Shown one piece after another: positions 9,055-18,399 of a stretch of DNA of 64,000 nt. Source of the stretch: Mycobacterium seoulense (GTDB taxonomy: Bacteria > Actinomycetota > Actinomycetes > Mycobacteriales > Mycobacteriaceae); contig NZ_AP022582.1 of NCBI RefSeq assembly GCF_010731595.1, positions 4,216,001 through 4,280,000 on the forward strand, in the 5' to 3' direction. Position numbers and translations under genes: made by a program. The notes under the pieces were generated by a model, which saw only the letters and a program-made list of their open reading frames with translations, searched no databases and was not told the origin of the DNA. How positions within the stretch are numbered: the stretch's first letter is position 1; each line of letters opens with the position of its first letter.

Positions 9055-10620
9055 CTACCCGGCGTCGGCCTCGACCAGGCTGAGGTGGACGGCGCGGCGA
9101 TTGGTCTTCGGCGATTTGTCCACGCGTGCATGGGGATTCATCAGCCCGTGAGTTAGCTTGACCTCGCCCCCCGTCGCGCAATGCCGGCGCTGCCAGTCGC
9201 TGATCGCCTGGTGCGCCGCGTGATCGAGGTAAGTGGCCATCATGTGGATGGTGACCGTGGTGCGCTCGGGAATGGTCGCGAGCACTCCGGTCAGTCGCGG
9301 CAGGGCCAGGAAGGTGCAGGCCCCTTCGACAGTCAGCTGCCATTCGTCACCGACGGCCTTCGCTTCCACCCTGGCCCGCACCACCCGCCATCCGGTCACC
9401 ATGACCGCCACCGCGAGTCCGATCATGACGCCGTGCAGCAGATTGAGGAAGACGACGCCGACGATGGTCACCAGATAGACGGCGAGATCGCCGTTGCGCA
9501 ACGCGGTTTCGATGTGTGCCGGCTTCAGCAGCTCGATTCCGATGACGATGAGCAACCCCGCGAGCGCCGCGGTGGGGATCTGTTCGACCAATCCGGCGAA
9601 GGGTAGGGCGAACATCAGGATCCACACCCCGTGCATGATCGTCGACGCGCGAGTTCTGGCTCCCGCGTTGACGTTAGCCGCGCTGCGCACGATCACGCCC
9701 GCGATCGGAAGCCCGCCGATCGCGCCCGAAACCATGTTCGCCGCGCCCTGCCCGATCAACTCGCGGTTGAAGTCGGTACGCGCCCCGGTGTGCATCCGGT
9801 CGATCGAGACGGCCGTCAACAGGCTTTGGACGCTGGTGATCAGGGTGACGGTGATCACCGCGATCACGACGGCCCCCCAGTTCCCGTCGGGTAGTTGGGG
9901 AAGCTGCAGCGCCTCCAGCACCGAGCCCTCGAGCCGGATGCGGGAGACGTCGAACGGCAAGATGACCGAGATGACCGTGACGGTGACGATGGCGACCAGC
10001 GGGCCGGGGATCTTGGCCAGCCGGGCCGGGGCCCAGCGCCACGCGATCAGAATGGCGATCACGAGCAGGCCCAGCGCGACCCCCGGCCGGTGCGCGCCGA
10101 CGATTTGCGCGGGCAGACCGACAACGTTCGTCCACGCCGAACTCTGCGATTCACCGCCCAGCAATACGTGCACCTGCTGCAGCGCGATGGTGATTCCGAT
10201 CCCTGCCAGCATGGCGTGCACCACGACCGGCGAGATCGCCAAAGCGGCCCGCGCAATCCGGCTGATACCCAACATGACTTGCAGTGCCCCGGCAATGGCG
10301 GTGATGAAACATGTTACCGCCCAGCCGAACTGGGAGACGAGATCGGCGACGACGACGGTGAGCCCGGCTGCCGGTCCACTCACCTGCAGTGGTGACCCGC
10401 CGATGCACCCGGCGACGATGCCCCCGACGATCGCTGCGATCAAACCCGACAGCACTGGAGCGTCGGATGCGATCGCGATTCCCAACGACAACGGAAGCGC
10501 CACCAGAAAGACCACCAACGATGCCGGCAGGTCGTAGGGCATGGCTGCGCGCAACCGGTCGACTCGAGTCGGCTCCGCCTGCTCGGGGTCGTGTTCACCT
10601 GGCCGCCGGGCGTGTTGCAT
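9055..10620 (-). CDS. SulP family anion transporter (SLC26-like) with C-terminal STAS-like domain
   Basis: A SulP/SLC26 permease for sulfate, bicarbonate or a related anion. Ten or more hydrophobic segments begin with MPYDLPASLVVFLVALPLS, the hallmark of the family. SGPAAGLTVVV and GLPIAGVIVRSAAN are the two conserved inverted-repeat motifs. The roughly 80 C-terminal residues after EWQLTVEGACTF look like a short STAS domain. The fused carbonic anhydrase known from M. tuberculosis Rv3273 is absent. The ATG at 10620 has GGGAGGG just upstream. It converges with the LLM gene, with a 13-base gap. Confidence 0.9.
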   Translation of the reverse strand: MQHARRPGEHDPEQAEPTRVDRLRAAMPYDLPASLVVFLVALPLSLGIAIASDAPVLSGLIAAIVGGIVAGCIGGSPLQVSGPAAGLTVVVADLVSQFGWAVTCFITAIAGALQVMLGISRIARAALAISPVVVHAMLAGIGITIALQQVHVLLGGESQSSAWTNVVGLPAQIVGAHRPGVALGLLVIAILIAWRWAPARLAKIPGPLVAIVTVTVISVILPFDVSRIRLEGSVLEALQLPQLPDGNWGAVVIAVITVTLITSVQSLLTAVSIDRMHTGARTDFNRELIGQGAANMVSGAIGGLPIAGVIVRSAANVNAGARTRASTIMHGVWILMFALPFAGLVEQIPTAALAGLLIVIGIELLKPAHIETALRNGDLAVYLVTIVGVVFLNLLHGVMIGLAVAVMVTGWRVVRARVEAKAVGDEWQLTVEGACTFLALPRLTGVLATIPERTTVTIHMMATYLDHAAHQAISDWQRRHCATGGEVKLTHGLMNPHARVDKSPKTNRRAVHLSLVEADAG

Positions 10621-10907
10621 CGACCCTCCCTGGGATATGCATAGAGACGCGCTGGGGTACCACCCGTAGCCGCGCCAAGACAGCAGTGTAATGCTCTGTG
10701 GCACAATCGATCACAGCCGCCGCGAACGTCGTTGTTCCGCTGTGCGTGCCTGCCTATGCCTATCGACGGTATGGGTCGGCCCACCCGGTCGCAACCTGAC
10801 ATTCCGGCCGCATATCGAATGCAAATGTTTGCCGCAGACGACTGTCGCAGCGCCGGTGGTGCCTGACGACGAGCTGGCACGCCGGAATGGATTGGGGCCC
10901 GGCTTAT

Positions 10908-11330
10908 TTACTCGAGAACGAAGATCGGTATCTGCCGCGTCGTCTTGGCCTGATATTCGGCGTAGGGCGGATAAGCCTCGACCGCCCGCAGCCACCACTG
11001 CTCGCGTTCGGCCCCCTCGAGTTCGCGTGCCCTCAGCGAGACGATCCTTTCGCCATCTTGCAGCGACACGTCAGGATTGGCCTTCAGGTTGAAGTACCAC
11101 AGGGGATGCGCGGGGGCGCCGCCTTTCGACGCCACCATGGCGTAACGGCCGTCGTGTTCGACCCGCATCATCGGGACGTACCGCTTCTTGCCGGACTTCG
11201 CGCCCGTGACGGTCACCAGAACCACGGGCCTATCGAGAATCTCGACCCCGTCGGTCGTTCCTTGTTTCAGGATTTGCTCGGTCTGCTCGCGCACCCAGTC
11301 CCTCGGGCTCAGTTCGATCTCGTCGGCCAT
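10908..11330 (-). CDS. Deazaflavin (F420)-dependent nitroreductase family protein (Ddn-like)
   Basis: A split-barrel F420H2-binding protein of the Ddn/FDOR-A type. The sequence VLVTVTGAKSGKKRYVPM followed by YAMVASKGGAPAHPLWYFNL is the standard signature. The conserved Pro-x-Trp-Tyr and the aromatic patch near the C-terminus (AYPPYAEYQAKT) are present. It is 140 residues from the ATG at 11330; the frame opens five codons earlier. Family members reduce quinones and activate nitroimidazoles, but the physiological substrate here is unknown. It is a single gene on this strand. Confidence 0.9.
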   Translation of the reverse strand: MADEIELSPRDWVREQTEQILKQGTTDGVEILDRPVVLVTVTGAKSGKKRYVPMMRVEHDGRYAMVASKGGAPAHPLWYFNLKANPDVSLQDGERIVSLRARELEGAEREQWWLRAVEAYPPYAEYQAKTTRQIPIFVLE

Positions 11331-11503
11331 ACCCGATCTCAACACGTCCTCGCGCCCGAGTCATCCCCCGACGCGCAACGCCCACCCGTCGGCCCGCGCC
11401 GGGACGCGCACAGTCGGTTCATTGCTTAATCGATCTAACTAATGACCCGGGGGGCGGCGGGAGTTACCCCCTCGAATGACGCTCCCCGCGCTTATCAGGC
11501 CCG

Positions 11504-12228
<725 letters not shown>

Positions 12229-12312
12229 CTTGACGGACCCGCCCAGGTTTCGGAGCGCGGGATTCGGGGAGACCCTGACGGGAGTGCCATAACCGGTCAG
12301 AGGAGATCTCAC

Positions 12313-12480
12313 GTGGACCAGCAAGTCAATCTCGACCCGCCAGCCGCACCCGAGGACGCCACGCGGGCGACGGAGGACCAGCGCAAGCTGCAGGAGCAAC
12401 TCGAGCACCAGAACGATGACCCGGACGGGCCCGGATTGCAGCAGTCCCGGCACGACACGGCCGACGAAAGCACCCGCTAG
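12313..12480 (+). CDS. Small acidic hypothetical protein, 55 aa
   Basis: A short reading frame with GTG start, preceded by AGGAG seven bases upstream. It encodes VDQQVNLDPP at the N-terminus and a very hydrophilic, Gln/Asp/Glu-rich protein, probably partly helical around KLQEQLEHQ and otherwise disordered. There are no cysteines or membrane segments. Codon use is G+C-rich in third positions like its neighbours. Its stop codon overlaps by four bases the stop of the converging gene at 12477-12890. Its function is unknown. The ribosome binding site and codon use support it as a real gene. Confidence 0.6.
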   Translation: MDQQVNLDPPAAPEDATRATEDQRKLQEQLEHQNDDPDGPGLQQSRHDTADESTR

Positions 12481-12890
12481 GTTGCCTCTCGGCGGATAGT
12501 GGTTGTTTCCAAGCGGGATCGCGACAGGTCGTCAGCTCCCGACGTGCGCCTGCGGTCATGTGCAAGCGCCGCCGCTGCCAGCCCCACCAACGCCAGGCCG
12601 CCGACCGTGGCCGCGGGAATCGCCCACGCGCGCCGGAGGAAGAGCGCGTTGCCGCATTGGCCGACGTAGTTCGTCCTGGGTCTGGCGGGCTGGCTGGGGC
12701 CTCCGTGGTCGTTCGTGTTGCCGTCGGCGACTGACGCCTGGGTGAGGTCCGTCGTGAAGCCGCTGCCGCATTTGACCTGCCAGCCGAACTGATCGTAGGC
12801 GTCGATGAACACCGGGAAACGCAGCGCGAAAAGTCCGATGGCCAAAGCCACTGTGGCCACCGAGAAGATCACGGGCCCCCGTCTCAACAT
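12477..12890 (-). CDS. Hypothetical membrane protein, 137 aa
   Basis: A protein of unknown function with two clear membrane helices, near residues 7-30 (VIFSVATVALAIGLFALRF) and 90-110 (AIPAATVGGLALVGLAAAAL). They flank an outside loop with two cysteines (KCGSGF and GQCGNAL) that could form a disulfide. The C-terminus is basic and cytoplasmic. It lies nine bases downstream of another small membrane protein gene on the same strand, so the two probably form an operon. Confidence 0.7.
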   Translation of the reverse strand: MLRRGPVIFSVATVALAIGLFALRFPVFIDAYDQFGWQVKCGSGFTTDLTQASVADGNTNDHGGPSQPARPRTNYVGQCGNALFLRRAWAIPAATVGGLALVGLAAAALAHDRRRTSGADDLSRSRLETTTIRREAT

Positions 12891-12899
12891 CTCACTCCC

Positions 12900-13124
12900 C
12901 TAGGTCATGCACACGTTGGCGAAAATCAGCACGGGCCACGACACGATCGAACCGAGAAACGACACCACCAAATCAAGGCCGTGCAGGTCGCGCAGATGTG
13001 CGGTGTGGGTGGACGACCAGATCACCCCGACGATGAGGTACGGCGTGCCCAGCAGCACGGACAGCCCCAGCAGCTCTGCGATCGTCAACTGGTAGTCCAG
13101 TAGTCGACGGATCCTGTTGAGCAT
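12900..13124 (-). CDS. Hypothetical small membrane protein, 74 aa
   Basis: A small protein with two hydrophobic segments: LSVLLGTPYLIVGVIW and LVVSFLGSIVSWPVLIFANV. They are separated by a His-rich loop (SSTHTAHLRDLHG). The N-terminus is basic. It is the upstream gene of a probable two-gene unit with the 137-residue membrane protein. The function is not recognised. The roughly 220-base gap to the TetR-type gene at 13347 holds no gene that I can see. Confidence 0.65.
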   Translation of the reverse strand: MLNRIRRLLDYQLTIAELLGLSVLLGTPYLIVGVIWSSTHTAHLRDLHGLDLVVSFLGSIVSWPVLIFANVCMT

Positions 13125-13346
13125 CGGGCGTCCCCTTCGCGCGAGCTAGCCGAGCGATTATGTTAACGGCTATTCGTCCGATTCGGTAGCTCCTATCGAT
13201 CATCTGGCGTTGCGCGGTCGCGCCGTTCGTTCAGACTCCTCGTCATTGACAGGGGTTTCGGCGCCGCGATCGACTTCACATCGGTGAGCGTCGCTTCGGC
13301 AAGTGCAGCACGATTCGGTCGTCGAACGACGCGCACCCGCGTCGAC

Positions 13347-14603
13347 TCAGCGCCGTCGCGTCCCGCCGGCGGCCTTGCCCGACGTCGTGGCGGGCTGGCC
13401 GAGCAAGGTGACTTCCATCAGCCGGTGCAGTGTCATGCGCGCGGACTGGCTCGAGCCGGGGATGACGAGCCGGCCGATGTCGACGGCGAGGGCGAACGCA
13501 CCGTGTACGGCGTACCGCGCGCGGCCCAGCGTCAGGTCGGGCCGCGCCGCTACCGCCAGCCCGGCCCACGATTCGACGATCGAACGCTGAATGTTGTACA
13601 GCCGCAACGCGTCCGCGTCGTCCAGGTTGTGGCGCTCGGTGTAGTACACCCGGGCGAGTTCGGGACTGACCAGCGACCGCGTGACGAAGGCGTCGATCAG
13701 CCGCCGCAACGACCGCTCCGGATCGCCACCGGCGGCCACAATGGTCGACAGGTCGCCGGAGAGCTGATCGGCGCCGCGGCGGTATGAGGCAGCCAAGATG
13801 GCGGACTTGCTTGGAAAGTACTGATAGATGCTGGCCACCGGTATGCCGACGGCCACCGCGATGTCCTCCATACCGGTTTCGCGGTAACCCCGTTCGTTGA
13901 ACAGACGCATCGATTCGCGCAAGAGCATTTCGTAGCTGCCGACCGCGCTGGTGAGCGCCACTGCCGGCGCCGGCCCCGCCCTATTCCGCTGCGCCGGCAC
14001 GTCGGCCCGCAACACGGCCGTGGCGATGTCGGCCAATGTCGCCCGGATCTCGCCGTTGCCCAGCCGGGAGCGATGGTCGGTGATGCTGCCGATGACGCTC
14101 AACGCGGCTGCCGACAGCACCCAGCGTTGCCGCGATTGCAGCTTGGGCCGCAAGCTGATCAATGGCCGCTGCAGGCGACGGTTAACCAGCTTGACCTGCT
14201 CTGCCAACAGCCCCTGATCTTCACCGAGTAGGTAACGGCCCTCCCATCGGTACAGGCCGCCCGCGGTGCGGTTCGCGATGGCGGTGTCGATCAACGCAGC
14301 GGTCAGCGCGCGCAGCGTCGCTTCGGGATCGGCGCCCTCGGGCAGTTCATCGGCAAAGTCCGTCGCATCGACGAGTCGCTGCCCGAGCGCGAGGACCGCC
14401 GAACGGAACAGGTCGTATTTTCCCTGCGAATGCCGGTACAACGCCGCCGCCGAGATTCCGACACGGGCGGCGATGTTTTCCATGCTGACCGCGTGGTATC
14501 CGAGTTCGCTGAAGGCGTCGGTGGCGGCGCGGGCGATCTGCGCCTTGCGGTCTTTCGGGCGCCGCCTCACGGGGTCTGCGGACGTGCGGCCGGCCGGCGT
14601 CAT
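13347..14603 (-). CDS. Two-domain TetR family regulator (Mce3R-like architecture)
   Basis: A 418-residue protein with two tandem TetR-type units. The first helix-turn-helix is in residues 15-65 (RRRPKDRKAQIARAATDAF, then VGISAAALYRHSQGKYDLF). The second begins near residue 225 (SYEMLLRESMRLFNERG, then VGIPVASIYQYFPSKSAIL). Each unit is followed by its own helical ligand domain. Double TetR architecture is rare; the known mycobacterial example is Mce3R (Rv1963c), whose N-terminus also reads VRRRPKDRK. I start at the ATG at 14603; the frame remains open upstream but runs over the EamA gene. The target is unknown. Confidence 0.85.
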   Translation of the reverse strand: MTPAGRTSADPVRRRPKDRKAQIARAATDAFSELGYHAVSMENIAARVGISAAALYRHSQGKYDLFRSAVLALGQRLVDATDFADELPEGADPEATLRALTAALIDTAIANRTAGGLYRWEGRYLLGEDQGLLAEQVKLVNRRLQRPLISLRPKLQSRQRWVLSAAALSVIGSITDHRSRLGNGEIRATLADIATAVLRADVPAQRNRAGPAPAVALTSAVGSYEMLLRESMRLFNERGYRETGMEDIAVAVGIPVASIYQYFPSKSAILAASYRRGADQLSGDLSTIVAAGGDPERSLRRLIDAFVTRSLVSPELARVYYTERHNLDDADALRLYNIQRSIVESWAGLAVAARPDLTLGRARYAVHGAFALAVDIGRLVIPGSSQSARMTLHRLMEVTLLGQPATTSGKAAGGTRRR

Positions 14604-14772
14604 AGAGATCACCGTAGTCCCAGCACGCCTGGCCGGGCGGGCGCGCCGCCGACCGGTTCTCCGGATCAGCCCGCCGCACCGCGGGAAGTGGGCCTGCCGG
14701 CTGCACGCGGTGCGCCCTCGGTAGTCAAAGCGCCTGGCGCCGCGGGCAATTGGGAAGGCCAGCCAAGCACCC

Positions 14773-15753
14773 TCATGCCGGACCCGGGGGCGACCCGCAC
14801 GACGCGTGAACCCGCTGACCAACCGCGGCCGAGGCCTGCAACGCGGCGGTCGGCCCCGCAGCCTGGGCCGCTCGGCGCGGACGAGGCCGTCGGCTGTTGA
14901 GCCAGCAGGCCAACCCGCCCAGAACCAGGCCGACCGCGACACCCGGGTCGGGGCGCTGGCCCAGCATGAGCCATGCCAGCACCGCGGCGACCGCGGGGAT
15001 GACGGCGAAGAGCATCGCCACCGCAGCCGCTCCGTGGGTGTTGATGGCCCGGACATAGAGGCTCACCGCGAGCGTCGCGTTCAGCAGCACCATGCCGGCG
15101 ACCGCGATCGCCGCCCGCCGGACGTCGTGCACGGTGAACGGCGTGAGGGTCGCCAGTGCGGCCGCGGGGATGAGCGCGACCGCGTTCTGCATCGCGCTCA
15201 TCGCGCGAAAGTCGACGCCCGCGCAGAACCGCTGCTGATAGACGCCGCCCGCCGAAAGGCCCAGCAGCGCAATGCCAAGCAGCACGATGACGGGGTCCAC
15301 TCCGTGAGTGGTCGCCAACCGCTTGGCGCATGCGGCGAGCACCGCGAGGACACCGAGAAAGAGCGCGGCCATCCGTTGGAGACCGAGCGGCTCGCGCAGG
15401 AACATGGCGGCGAGGATGGCCGTGGCGACCGGGTTCATCGCGACCACTACCGCACACAGCACCGCGGGCGATCCGAGCTGAACGGCTTCGTACAGACAGC
15501 AGAACTGCACGGCCTGGATCAGCAGCCCAACCACCACGACGTGACCGAACTGGGCCCCCCTGGGCCAGGGCGCCTTGGCCAGCACCGCCCACAAGCCCAA
15601 AATCGTTGCGGCCAAACCGAAGCGGAGCACCAGCGCGGCCATCGGCGCCATGGCGGTCACCGCCAGCACTCCGATGGGGTAACCGAGGGCGTAGAAGAAC
15701 GTCACCGCCGACGCGGTGGTCAGTGGCATGCGCGGCAGATCCATGTGCCCCAT
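14773..15753 (-). CDS. EamA/DMT family transporter
   Basis: A drug/metabolite transporter with ten predicted membrane helices in two EamA repeats, about residues 10-135 and 150-285. The half ends FLREPLGLQRMAALFLGVLAVL and LGQRPDPGVAVGLVLGGLACW are the repeat signatures. The C-terminal roughly 40 residues are hydrophilic. The start is ambiguous among codons at 15765, 15753 and 15744; I prefer 15753 because GGGAGGG lies 11 bases upstream. It is divergent from a LysR gene, which is the usual arrangement for an exporter controlled by that regulator. The substrate is unknown. Confidence 0.85.
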   Translation of the reverse strand: MGHMDLPRMPLTTASAVTFFYALGYPIGVLAVTAMAPMAALVLRFGLAATILGLWAVLAKAPWPRGAQFGHVVVVGLLIQAVQFCCLYEAVQLGSPAVLCAVVVAMNPVATAILAAMFLREPLGLQRMAALFLGVLAVLAACAKRLATTHGVDPVIVLLGIALLGLSAGGVYQQRFCAGVDFRAMSAMQNAVALIPAAALATLTPFTVHDVRRAAIAVAGMVLLNATLAVSLYVRAINTHGAAAVAMLFAVIPAVAAVLAWLMLGQRPDPGVAVGLVLGGLACWLNSRRPRPRRAAQAAGPTAALQASAAVGQRVHASCGSPPGPA

Positions 15754-15791
15754 GCTGGCCGACACCCTCCCGCGCAGTCCAACGATTATTG

Positions 15792-15880
15792 CTGATCAGG
15801 ACCGATCGCATTTACTTATCAGTATTGGTGGAGCAGAGGCCGAGATTAGCGGCTATAGCTCAACAATTGATCACCAATCC
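15792..15880. promoter_or_regulatory. Divergent EamA/LysR intergenic region with short inverted repeats
   Basis: The gap of about 150 bases between the two divergent genes is AT-richer than its surroundings. It contains CTGAT (15792-15796) with ATCAG (15818-15822), and ATTG-ATCAC-CAAT at about 15867-15879. LysR proteins bind imperfect dyads in such gaps, so these are operator candidates. I cannot tell which, if any, is used. Confidence 0.35.
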
Positions 15881-15901
15881 CGATCGGACTATGGTGCTGC
15901 T

Positions 15902-16753
15902 ATGCCCCAGGTGCTGGACATCGCGCCGCTGCGCAGCCTCGTCGCCGTCGCCGACTGTGGTGGATTTCACCGCGCCGCCGCCGCCCTGCACCTCAGCCAG
16001 TCCGCGGTCAGCCAGCATCTGCGCCGGGTCGAGGCGGTCGTCGGCGAGCCCCTGATCCAACGCTCCGGCCGCGGCATCGTGTTCACCGAGATAGGGCTGA
16101 AAGCGCTGCGGCATGCCCGCACGATATTGGCCGCACACGACACGGCGCTCGACGACCTCGGCGCCGTCGAACCCAAGCTCCTGACGATCGGGGCCACCGA
16201 GCACGGCGCAGACGTGATGCTGCCCGGGCTGACCGGCGCGCTGCGGGAGCGCCTTCCCGACCGGCGCGTGCGGTTCCGGCTCGACCGCAACGTGTCGCTG
16301 GCCGACTCGATCGAACGCGGACTGGTTGACTTGGCGATCATGCTCGACGGGGCCGGCCTGGACCGCGCCAACGCATCCGGAGTGGTTCGGCTGCAATGGA
16401 TCTCCGCGCGCGCGTTGGCTGTCCCGGCGCGCGACCCACTCCCACTGGTGATCTTCTCCGAGCCGTGCACCTTGCGTGAGCCCGCCTTCGCCATTCTCGA
16501 AAACCACGGCATCGACTATGAGATCGCCGCCGAATGCGGCGATCTGTCCGGGCTGTACGCGGCGGTGCGGTCGGGCCTCGGGGTGGCGTTGCTGCCGATG
16601 ATCGGCAAGCTGCCGGACGGCTTGTGTCCGGCCGAGGGACTACCGCCCACCAATAACGCATCGGTTCTGGTTCGCGGCCGAGCCGGCATCGATCCGGACC
16701 TGCTGAGCACGGTCGACGAGGCGGTGCGGGACGTGCTCGCCGCCGCGGACTGA
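15902..16753 (+). CDS. LysR family transcriptional regulator
   Basis: The N-terminal winged HTH spans residues 5-65: LRSLVAVADCGGFHRAAAAL, then LSQSAVSQHLRRVEAVVG. It is followed by a periplasmic-binding-protein-like effector domain. The length is 283 residues, slightly short for the family. The ATG at 15902 puts the HTH at the normal position; the frame is open upstream to 15716 but that would cover the intergenic region. It is divergent from the EamA transporter gene, which is its most likely target, and probably autoregulated. A short intrinsic terminator follows. Confidence 0.9.
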   Translation: MPQVLDIAPLRSLVAVADCGGFHRAAAALHLSQSAVSQHLRRVEAVVGEPLIQRSGRGIVFTEIGLKALRHARTILAAHDTALDDLGAVEPKLLTIGATEHGADVMLPGLTGALRERLPDRRVRFRLDRNVSLADSIERGLVDLAIMLDGAGLDRANASGVVRLQWISARALAVPARDPLPLVIFSEPCTLREPAFAILENHGIDYEIAAECGDLSGLYAAVRSGLGVALLPMIGKLPDGLCPAEGLPPTNNASVLVRGRAGIDPDLLSTVDEAVRDVLAAAD

Positions 16754-16773
16754 TTCCCGCCGCCGAACAGCGC

Positions 16774-16790
16774 AGCCCCGTCGGGCTTTT
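16774..16790 (+). terminator. Intrinsic terminator after the LysR gene
   Basis: AGCCC-CGTC-GGGCT forms a 5-bp stem with a 4-base loop followed by TTT, about 20 bases after the LysR stop. It is short but of classical form. Confidence 0.5.
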
Positions 16791-16808
16791 CGCGCTCCGT
16801 CGCTCAGC

Positions 16809-17726
16809 TCACAGTGCAGCGGTGAGTCTCCACAACGCTTCGCGGTCCACCGTCGCGGAGCGGTCGATCGGGCTGATCACCACGTCCGTGGCGCCTGCAT
16901 CGCGATAACGGCGCAAGTGTTGCACGACACGTTCTTCCGTTCCGATCGCGGCAAGTTCGACGACACTGTCGACTTCTTCCCTGGCGATCACGTTGCGATA
17001 GGACGGGATGCTCTCGTAGAGGCTCAGCTGTTGCGCGGCGATTGCGCGGGCGCCCTCGACGTCTTCGGACAACAGCACCGGCACGGCGGCGATGATGCGC
17101 GGCGCGGGACGCCCCGCATCGGCCGCTGCCTTGGTGATTTCCGGCACGATGAATTCGCCGACGGTCCGGGGCCCCGCCAGGTAGGGCAATGTCCCGTCCG
17201 CCAGTTCGCCGGTGACCCGCAACGCCTTTGGGCCCATCGCCGCCACATACACCGGGATGGGTGTCCCGCCCGCGACCTGGACCGGCCAGGTCGGGCTCGC
17301 ACTGAGCTCGCTCCCGTGGAAATCGACGCCTGCGGCGTTGAACACCGACCCGAGGATCGTCAGATGCTCCCGTAACCGGGTGATGCCGTTTGACCAGTCG
17401 GCGCCGAAGGTCTGGCGCTCGATCTGGCGCGCACCCAGACCGAGGCCCAGGCTGAAGTTTCCGTGCGCGGCGGCCTGTGCCGTCTGCGCGAGCGACGCGA
17501 CGATCAGCGGGTGACGCGGATTGATCGGCACCACCGACGTTCCGACGCCGAGTCCGGGCACGGCGGCGCCCACGAGGGCCGCCAACGCGAGCGCGTCGTA
17601 GTTCTGCTGTTGGGGAAGCCACACGTGGGCGACACCGTGCGCATAAGCTTCGCGGGCTTGCGCGACCACATCGTCAACGAGGTTGGCGGCATCGGGGCGC
17701 GCCATGAGGATGATTCCGGTAGGCAT
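16809..17726 (-). CDS. LLM class F420-dependent oxidoreductase (TIGR03564-like)
   Basis: A luciferase-like oxidoreductase of about 305 residues from the ATG at 17726. Longer in-frame starts exist at 17759 and 17789. Visible features are the strand MPTGIILMARP, HVWLPQQQNYDALALAALVG, the LGLGLGARQIE cofactor segment, and the C-terminal segment GTEERVVQHLRRYRDAGATD that is typical of F420-dependent members. The substrate is unknown. It converges with the LysR gene. Confidence 0.87.
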   Translation of the reverse strand: MPTGIILMARPDAANLVDDVVAQAREAYAHGVAHVWLPQQQNYDALALAALVGAAVPGLGVGTSVVPINPRHPLIVASLAQTAQAAAHGNFSLGLGLGARQIERQTFGADWSNGITRLREHLTILGSVFNAAGVDFHGSELSASPTWPVQVAGGTPIPVYVAAMGPKALRVTGELADGTLPYLAGPRTVGEFIVPEITKAAADAGRPAPRIIAAVPVLLSEDVEGARAIAAQQLSLYESIPSYRNVIAREEVDSVVELAAIGTEERVVQHLRRYRDAGATDVVISPIDRSATVDREALWRLTAAL

Positions 17727-17941
17727 ATCGACAACCAACGGCGCCGCCCGCTCGAGCATTCCTGCGGCACCGACACCCTGATGGGCCACGACCTATCGAG
17801 GTACCAAACCTTCCACGACCCCGAGGATTTCGGCACACTGCTTGACCAGACGATGACCGCTCAATTCGATGAATTCACCTGAGCCCCGGAACGACTCACG
17901 ATCATTCAATGCCCTCCCGGCGTCCGATGAAGAGCGGGGAA

Positions 17942-18262
17942 TTACCGGGTCAAGATCGGCCTGAGGTCGTCGAGGCGGTCGAATAGGTGCCAAATATATC
18001 CCGATGACCCGTTCTCGCGGTGCCGATGCAGATCGGCGAGCTCCGGGTCGTTGCAGTAGCTGTCAAATGCGTCTCGTGATTCCCATTCCACGAGTATCAG
18101 CACTTGTCGCGGCTCGATGTCACCGACAATCGCATGTTGGAAGCTGCCGAGCGCGACGACGCGACCGCCGTGCTTGGCCACCTCGGCGGGTGACCGTCGT
18201 GAGTATGCGCGGTACTCGTCGGCGTCGGCGATATCGAAGAGGTTCAGGGCATAAACGGTCAT
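17942..18262 (-). CDS. DUF1330 domain protein
   Basis: A 106-residue ferredoxin-like alpha/beta barrel protein of the DUF1330 family. It begins MTVYALNLFDIAD, has the conserved HGGRVVALG after the first helix, and the core strand QVLILVEWESRDAFDSYCND. The family has no firmly assigned reaction; some relatives are dimeric heme- or ligand-binding stress proteins. The 215-base gap to the LLM gene start shows nothing recognisable. It is divergent from the HadA/HadB fusion gene. Confidence 0.8.
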   Translation of the reverse strand: MTVYALNLFDIADADEYRAYSRRSPAEVAKHGGRVVALGSFQHAIVGDIEPRQVLILVEWESRDAFDSYCNDPELADLHRHRENGSSGYIWHLFDRLDDLRPILTR

Positions 18263-18399
18263 GGTCGCAAACGCTACGGGGCCGGATAATGCGGCGGCAG
18301 GTGCCGGTGTTCAACAGCGGCGTCACCGGCTGAGTGTCGGCGCGTTAGTGTGCCTTGGTCGGCCGCAGCGAACCGGTCGATAGAAAAGTTGAGCAATTC

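Noticed and set aside
10697..10715. TGTG...CACA dyad before the SulP gene, resembling a CRP site
   Set aside because: The half-site spacing is 9-11 bases, not the 6 of TGTGA-N6-TCACA, and only four bases per arm match.
14604..15056. Upstream extension of the two-domain TetR frame
   Set aside because: It overlaps the EamA gene in a different frame and lacks any family similarity. The ATG at 14603 fits TetR N-termini.
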